A stretch of DNA of 64,000 bases from Brachionus plicatilis (Eukaryota; Rotifera; Eurotatoria; Ploima; Brachionidae): assembly GCA_010279815.1 (NCBI GenBank), contig QEOQ01000493.1, positions 1 to 64,000 of the forward strand, written 5' to 3'. Under the pieces are notes generated by a model, which searched no databases, had not been told where the DNA came from, and saw nothing but the letters and a program-made list of their open reading frames with translations. A program made the translations under genes and the position numbers. This document shows, piece after piece, positions 58,331 to 64,000 of the stretch; position 1 is the first letter of the stretch, and each line of letters starts with the position of its first letter.

Positions 58331-59588
58331 TTAATGTTTAGCTGAATTAAGCTTAAAACCGTTTACAGGAGCACTTGAATTTGAACTCGATAGGGTAGTT
58401 TTCATTCCAGATAGATAAGATTTTGTTTGACCATTTTGACCCGAGGGAATTATTCCATTTGAGGCTGAATTTGTTGCAACTGATTGAATAATTGAGGAGG
58501 TCATTGAAGAAGTCGATTGTGTTGATGTATTTACAGAACTATTGGACGAATCCATGTTGGTAATTTGAGAAAAACTAGTCTGAACATTGGTTTCTATTTT
58601 GGCATTTTTTTTAATCCATCGATGTTGCATTACACCTTCGAGTGCCAATCTTTCATTAGGATTTTTTCTTAACAGTTTTGAGATCAAATCGACTGCGTCA
58701 TGTGACATCGTAGGTGGACAGCTGTACTCAACCTGAGTTATTTTTTGATAAGTACCATCATAGCTAGCAGTTTCAAAAGGCGGTTTTCCGACCAATAGCT
58801 CATAGCTCAAGACTCCCAATGACCAAAGGTCGACTTTTTCATCATGAGGCTTGTCGTCAATCATCTCAGGAGGCAGATAGTCCAGAGTGCCGCATATGGT
58901 TGTTCTACGAGATGATGGAGCATGAACTGACCAGCCAAAGTCGGCTATTTTCAAATCACCATAAATTCCAAGCAGCAAATTTTCTGGTTTTATGTCTCTG
59001 TGGATAACTTTTTTCGAATGACAGTAATTCAGTGCATCGGCGAGTTGGTAAATATAAGTTGCTGCTTGTTGGTCATCAAATTTTCCCACTTGCTTCAACA
59101 AATTATATAGCTCACCTTTGGGTGCATACTCTAGGATCATATAGACTCTGCTATCATCATAAAAGTATCCATACAAACGAAGTATATTCGGATGTCTTAG
59201 ATGAGATTGTATTTCGATTTCTCGTCTCAATTGATGCTCGCAGCCAGCTTTTTGAACCTGATGCTTAAAGATCACTTTCAGAGCGACTATGTACAAACTT
59301 TTTTTTTCTCTTGCCAAATAGACATTCCCGAATTTTCCTTTTCCCAGCGGTTTGCCTATTTCGAAATCATTTAAGCACCATTTTTTTCTTCAAAAAAAAG
59401 TTTTTTAATTTTTACTTTTAAATTTTGCAAGAATTTTTTTTTATGTTAAAAAATGACAAAAAACATTCCAAATTTTTTTTTAATTCTTACACTGATTTTT
59501 GAGAGCCCGAGTTTGATGAGTCGTTGGTCCCACCATTTTCTTTATTTTCTTTGTTGCTTATTTGGTTTGCTTTGTGCTGAATTTCCAT
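58331..59588 (-). CDS. Aurora-family mitotic serine/threonine kinase
   Basis: Exon 1 (59,491-59,588) and exon 2 (58,331-59,387) join across a 103-base intron (phase 2), giving 384 residues. Residues 13-18 are two adjacent KEN motifs (NKENKENGG), the signal for APC/C-Cdh1 destruction. The kinase starts at [18 protein letters not shown]; the ATP lysine is Lys70, the catalytic Asp164 lies in [14 protein letters not shown] Asp182 follows, and the activation loop [16 protein letters not shown] puts the T-loop threonine at 196. These are Aurora signatures; TPX2- or INCENP-binding type cannot be told. The tail from about 300 is a serine/threonine/asparagine-rich extension of about 80 residues, longer than usual. 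It likely acts on spindle and chromosomes. Confidence 0.93.
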
Positions 59589-60294
59589 GTCCGGATTTGA
59601 ATATGTAACCGACTGAGTTCAAGGCACCTATACGACTTAAATTTTTTGCACGCAAAATTATCACTAATTAATCTAAATTATTTGAAATTTAAATCAAATT
59701 TAGTGGTTTTTTTATTGCCTAAGTATCTTATTCAAAGTGGAAAATATTTGAATGGATTTTGGTGTTCAAATTTGTGCTTAAATTCAAAAACATAAATTAT
59801 TCTTTTAAATTTTTAACTTCTGAATAAAAAGTTTGCGCGTAGTTTGTTGCTGAGCGAGCTTGCTAGCAATAGAACGAACTAGCAAGCTAACAACTAAAGT
59901 ATATGTGCTATTTTATATATTTTTTTAAATTTTAAAGCAAATCCATATGTTTCAAATAATGAAAAATTTTGCAATCAAAACTAAAGACAAAGAGCCGATT
60001 CGATTTTGCATTTTAAGATTTTAATGCTTGTAAACTTTTTTGTATTTCTATTAGTGAATAAGCAAAATTTTGATTTTTGCATGCCGTGGTTTCATAGCGA
60101 TAGTGTGAAAAAATATTTCCTATTCAATTTCAAATTCTTTTAATTCAAGTATAACTCAAAAATCTTAAGAAATTATTTTTTCTTTTATTGACTTGGATTT
60201 TTAAGACGCCAAAATTTGATATTGCCTCTAAAATCACATGATATTTTGATATTTATAATTAAAATGATAATTGAAAATTAACTTTTATTTTAAA
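59589..60294. other. Divergent promoter region between Aurora and the PX gene
   Basis: About 700 bases separate the two start codons. A hairpin with a perfect 10-bp stem (AGCTTGCTAG, 59,857-59,866, with CTAGCAAGCT, 59,879-59,888) lies about 270 bases upstream of the Aurora ATG. No other signal can be named with confidence. Confidence 0.5.
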
Positions 60295-62110
60295 ATGATT
60301 AATTCAAACTTAAAATCAGTTCAAATTAATAATTATATAATTGATAAAAAGGAAAAGAAGGTCCATACGGTAAGCAAATAATGCTTGATCTCAATTTAAT
60401 TTAATCAAGTCGAAAATTGGGATTTATTTAAGCAAATAAATAAAATTTATTTGTTTAAAGTATTACAGAATTGAATTGGTGACGAAATATAATCGACAAT
60501 TTTGTGTTGATAAACGCTACAAGGAGTTTGAAGCTTTGCATAGTGAGGTAATTAAAATTCACTGTTGTGGTTAAAAATTTAATAAATTTTTCTTAGAAAA
60601 ATTTAATTAAGCAATTTTTATTAAACAAAAATAGAATATTCCATTCTAGAAAAATTATTCAGCATTTAGTTAATTTTTCTGGTCATTTTTTTGTTGACAT
60701 TTTAAATCATGAACAACTATTTCAGAAAGCGTCAGCATTTTAATTATTTTTTCCTTTTTAATTAAATCGTTTAGCAAACATTCCCCTCACGAAAATTTAA
60801 ATTTCTGTTTCCTCTAGTAAAAAAATTCTTAAATCGAGCTTAAAGTTTGCCGAGTCAAATATTAAAAAGAGAAACAGGATTTATTTTGAATTCAAGTTTA
60901 CGTTTCAACAGGCTACTGCCCATGTCTCAGGAGACCGATTAACACTTCAATTATTTTATCTCATTATAAAATAATTGTTATAAAAAAAAAACAAATAAAC
61001 AAATAAAATATATAAAAATCAAATTAAACTTTTGATTACTAAGTTAAAATTAAACAAGGTTTTCAAACCAAAAATTTAAATTTGGCTGCAAAATCTATAA
61101 AAAAAAAATTATTGAAAATTGAAAGTTTAAATGCTGAAAACCTTGACATTGATCTCTCGATCACAAAGCAATTTATTTATCTTGTATAGAAATATTCGAA
61201 GGTTTATTCTCCACTTTTCAATTATGCCATTGGTTCTATTAGGTTTTTTCTGTTTCTTAAATTATATTTCAAATTTCTTGAGTCATTTTTAGAAATTTTT
61301 TTGTTTTTAAAAATCTTAATCAGATATGATCATAAAAATCAAACTTTTAAAAATTCTCTGTTTGAACGAATAAAGACACTATTTTTCCAATTGCTTATTT
61401 CATCTAAGCTATCTGTTACATATTTCAAATTTAAAAGTTTAAAGATAGATCAATTACAAATTTTTGCTAATTTAAAGATTTCTTCATTTGAAAAATAACA
61501 TAGAATGGTAGAACAATAATCAAAATATGGTAAAATAATGGGTTTTAGAAAATGGGCTTTTACTAAAGTTGCAATATAGAGAATCCTTTTGATAGAATTA
61601 GTTTCATAAATTATCAAGAACTAAAATTTTAATTAAGTTGAAAAAATGTAAAAACTTTGAGAAAGTTAAAAATGAAATTGAATTTCCGAGATCACATTTT
61701 TATACTCCATCGCCCAAAACCTTTGAATCTAGAAGAACAAGTCTCGATTTTTACATGAAAGTAAATTTTTTATTTTTAATTTATTGTGATTTATTTATTT
61801 TTATTTTTAGAGACTTATTCAATTGCTTGGTTCACAAATTCCTATAGAACTAGCCAAATTTCTTAATTTAAATGAAATCTTAGATTTTGACGAAGAATTT
61901 CTAAAGTAAATTATTTATTTTGGTAATCATTATTTAATCGTTTCTTCATATTTGATTAGAAGGAAAAAAAATACTCAAGAAACCCTCAACATGCCTCAAA
62001 TTAGCATTAAAGATTTAACATCACAACAAGTTTGCTATGCTTTGTGCAAAGCTGAGTTAAAAGAAGACATCATTTTATCAGGATTTATTAAAGCTTTTTA
62101 TTCATGGTAA
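60295..62110 (+). CDS. Small PX-domain sorting nexin, SNX22/SNX24-like
   Basis: Five exons, 60,295-60,369, 60,461-60,547, 61,638-61,760, 61,811-61,905 and 61,960-62,110, have GT-AG borders and consistent phases and encode 176 residues. The PX fold spans nearly the whole protein: YYRIELVTKYNRQFCVDKRY (Arg44 and Tyr45 in the phosphoinositide site), KEFEALHSE, the proline loop FPRSHFYTPSPK, ESRRTSLDFYMK and LIQLLGSQIPIELAKFL. Proteins of this size with only a PX domain match SNX22/24, which bind PI3P on endosomes. Intron 3 (1.1 kb) carries an antisense LINE relic. The stop is 52 bases from that of the convergent SPEF1-like gene. Confidence 0.82.
61150..61560 (-). pseudogene. LINE RT C-terminal relic in an intron
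   Basis: Read on the minus strand, DYCSTILCYFSNEEI, LNLKYVTDSLDEISNWKNSV and YNLRNRKNLIEP follow the order of the C-terminal region of a LINE RT, with several stops. It is an old, dead fragment antisense to the PX gene. Confidence 0.6.
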
Positions 62111-62161
62111 AATAAATTGTATGAAAAATTAAAAATAAAATCAACAAAAAAAAGCAATAAA

Positions 62162-63077
62162 TTAATACTTTTTTTTCAAAGGCTCTAATTTTTCGACCCG
62201 AAACGTTAATTCTTGAATCCTCGAATTTTTATTAGCTATCAAAGTTTCCATCCGCTTGATTTTTTCTTTTAATAGTTTAACTTCTTCTTCTTTTTCAAAT
62301 ATAAATTTCTTTTGGTCATCCAACTCGAGTTTGGCTGCGGTAAGATTTACTTCGCTTATAGATGGACTAAGCCGATACGGATTCCTTGGTAACTTTGGCA
62401 AAGAAGGTGGCTTGGCTAAAGTTTGTCCCGACTCATTAGGAGACCTGGTGGGCAAATTTTTTATTTGATCTGATTTAATTACTCTTTCCACTTGTTTTTT
62501 TTGCCTTAGAAAGTCATATTCGTTAGGATGCATTAATTTTGGACTTTCTTTCATACTATTGCGCATGTTGTATCTGACCCAGGCAGAATCGTCTTGGATA
62601 GATGGACGAGCTACCAATGGCACTTGAACTGAAACTGGCGGAATCATGTTAGTATTAGCGCCAAATAAAGTTAAACTAGCTCGTAAATTGTGCAAAAAAA
62701 TCGGTGCTGTGCCTGTTTTGCAAATGCTTAACTGTGTAATTACATGCTTTGGAATATTCATTCCAATCACACTTAGGACTTTTCTGTTCAACAAACTAAA
62801 GATCAGAAAATTAAAAACTTAAATTAGGTTTTATTAATTTAAAAAAACTTTACTTCCACTGAGCTTGTCTCTCTTTGACATCGTGCCATTCGTGATAGTC
62901 TCTCAGGTCGATTAAATCTGCAAAATAGTATTTAATAATCTCTGCTGTTAAGAGGCCATCTGCAAAGTCTTTTTCAACATTGGTCCTAGCTCTGGACAGT
63001 GGTATGCGATCGAGCCATTCGAAAAGACTTGCCAATTGTATCGGCTCAATGGATAGGTTTGTCCACACATAAGCCAT
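62162..63077 (-). CDS. SPEF1/CLAMP-like calponin-homology protein
   Basis: Exon 1 (62,854-63,077) and exon 2 (62,162-62,795) join across a 58-base intron in phase 2, giving 285 residues. The CH domain spans about 13-113: LFEWLDRIPLSRARTNVEKD, FADGLLTAEIIKYYF and, across the junction, QWNLLNRKVLSVIG, all typical of the SPEF1 family. This family binds and stabilises microtubules in ciliary axonemes and epithelial cells. The middle (120-215) is proline- and serine-rich; the last 60 residues form a coiled coil (FEKEEEVKLLKEKIKRMETL). It is convergent with the PX gene. The start is the first ATG before the CH domain. Confidence 0.88.
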
Positions 63078-64000
63078 GCATCAGACTGTTAAAAAGTCTA
63101 AAAAAAAGTGCTAAATATATTTAAAGCATGCCACAAATAAAATTTTTTAAAAATAATAGCTTATAAGGATTATTAATTAAGACAAGTTTATATAAATTAA
63201 CACAAACGAATTTGAAGCACAATTTCCAAGCAACAAAATTCACAGAAAATTTACTCGAAAAGCAATGTTTTCCTTTTGAAAAATATACCATTCGGTTTTT
63301 AAAATGATTTAAAATAAACTCTTTTAATCAAATAGTGTAACTTTTTTTAAAATTAAATATCGAAAGTAACATTCGAATAAAAAATCAATAAATTGTTTTC
63401 AATTTAGTGTTAATATATCTGTTTAAGCAGCGCAAAATTTCCTAGTGCGGAATTTTCTTTGTAAAGATAGAAATCTAATCTGAGTTTAGCAATTAAAAAT
63501 GTTATTTAATATTTGGCTTTAGAAAATTAAATTTTAAAATTTAAATGAAAATATTTAAAAATAAATGCCGTACTAAAGGAAAATTTTCGTCATATAGGAC
63601 TTCTTTAATTTCATGGATCAAAATCAGCAATGTTCTCTCAAGTGCACTTATCTTACTCTATAAATAAAATTACCTGTTTTAATTTAAAATAAAAACATAT
63701 TTTTTAAAGTTAAAATTTAACTGTTTCTCTTAAAATTACTTTCTCTTAGAAGCACTAAAAATTATCTCGGATTTTTTTCAATTTTTATTGTTTTTTTATC
63801 CAGAAAAAAGAAATTTACTTTTAATCACTGTAAATCAAGTGGATTCAAAAAATTTGTTTATGTTATTATTTTTGCTTAGAGAATTATTGATTAGCAACCT
63901 GATATGCAACAAAACAATTTTTTTAAATCAAAACATTTAAGGAGAAAACAATTCAAATTGCTCAAATAAATACAAATTTTAAAAACTAACTGGAAGATGT
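63078..64000. other. AT-rich upstream region
   Basis: No gene, RNA or repeat seen on either strand to the end of the window. Confidence 0.6.

Noticed and set aside
59824..59845. E2F-like site TTTGCGCG upstream of Aurora
   Set aside because: It does not fit the TTTSSCGC consensus exactly, and single short motifs are not reliable evidence.
1..64000. Telomeric repeat arrays, CRISPR arrays, tRNA genes
   Set aside because: No regular telomere-type repeat, no spaced direct repeats of CRISPR type and no convincing tRNA cloverleaf were noticed on reading both strands. A tRNA scan was not possible.

Overview
The window comes from the nuclear genome of a small invertebrate animal. It is very AT-rich. 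Its genes have GT-AG introns that are mostly about 45 to 110 bp. The gene set is metazoan: MAN1/LEMD3-like, Aurora kinase, SPEF1-like, a CD225 protein, cytoplasmic TyrRS and TERT. A monogonont rotifer-like animal is my best guess, from intron size and AT content only. Nothing bacterial is seen.

Left third (1-26,950): a repeat-dominated region built around a lipase family. A degenerate LINE (about 40-2,862) is followed by a foldback carrying an unknown ORF. Next come two direct copies of one segment (about 3,690-16,600 and 17,470-24,220): a LINE RT fragment, a GGCC-rich motif, a lipase 3' flank, a lipase gene on the minus strand, and an upstream foldback element holding a degenerate PHD finger. 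In the first copy the lipase was destroyed by a large inverted-repeat element (5,222-13,060), itself split by a near-intact LINE (6,300-10,697, TSD tattgat) and a Ginger-type DDE transposon (10,910-12,773, 22-bp TIRs, TSD tata). In the second copy the lipase is intact. A third intact lipase (25,567-26,624) lies in inverted orientation, and a fourth survives only as a 3' remnant near 28,500.

Middle (28,600-50,100): an unrecognised six-exon gene, a small convergent gene, a 5'-truncated LINE, a BTB-BACK gene with no visible 3' end, a CD225/dispanin-like membrane protein, a TyrRS whose first exon encodes a coiled coil and which lacks the EMAPII tail of vertebrate TyrRS, and a MAN1-like inner nuclear membrane protein whose LEM domain sits on an exon about 1.9 kb upstream of the rest.

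Right third (50,100-64,000): a 127-bp MITE, a telomerase reverse transcriptase in one 1,121-codon ORF, a 5S rRNA pseudogene, a small secreted protein, an Aurora kinase with two adjacent KEN motifs, a divergently placed small PX-domain sorting nexin, and a convergent SPEF1-like calponin-homology gene. These are ordinary dispersed eukaryotic genes, not an operon. Exons were joined by hand from splice sites, reading phase and family conservation, with no transcript data.
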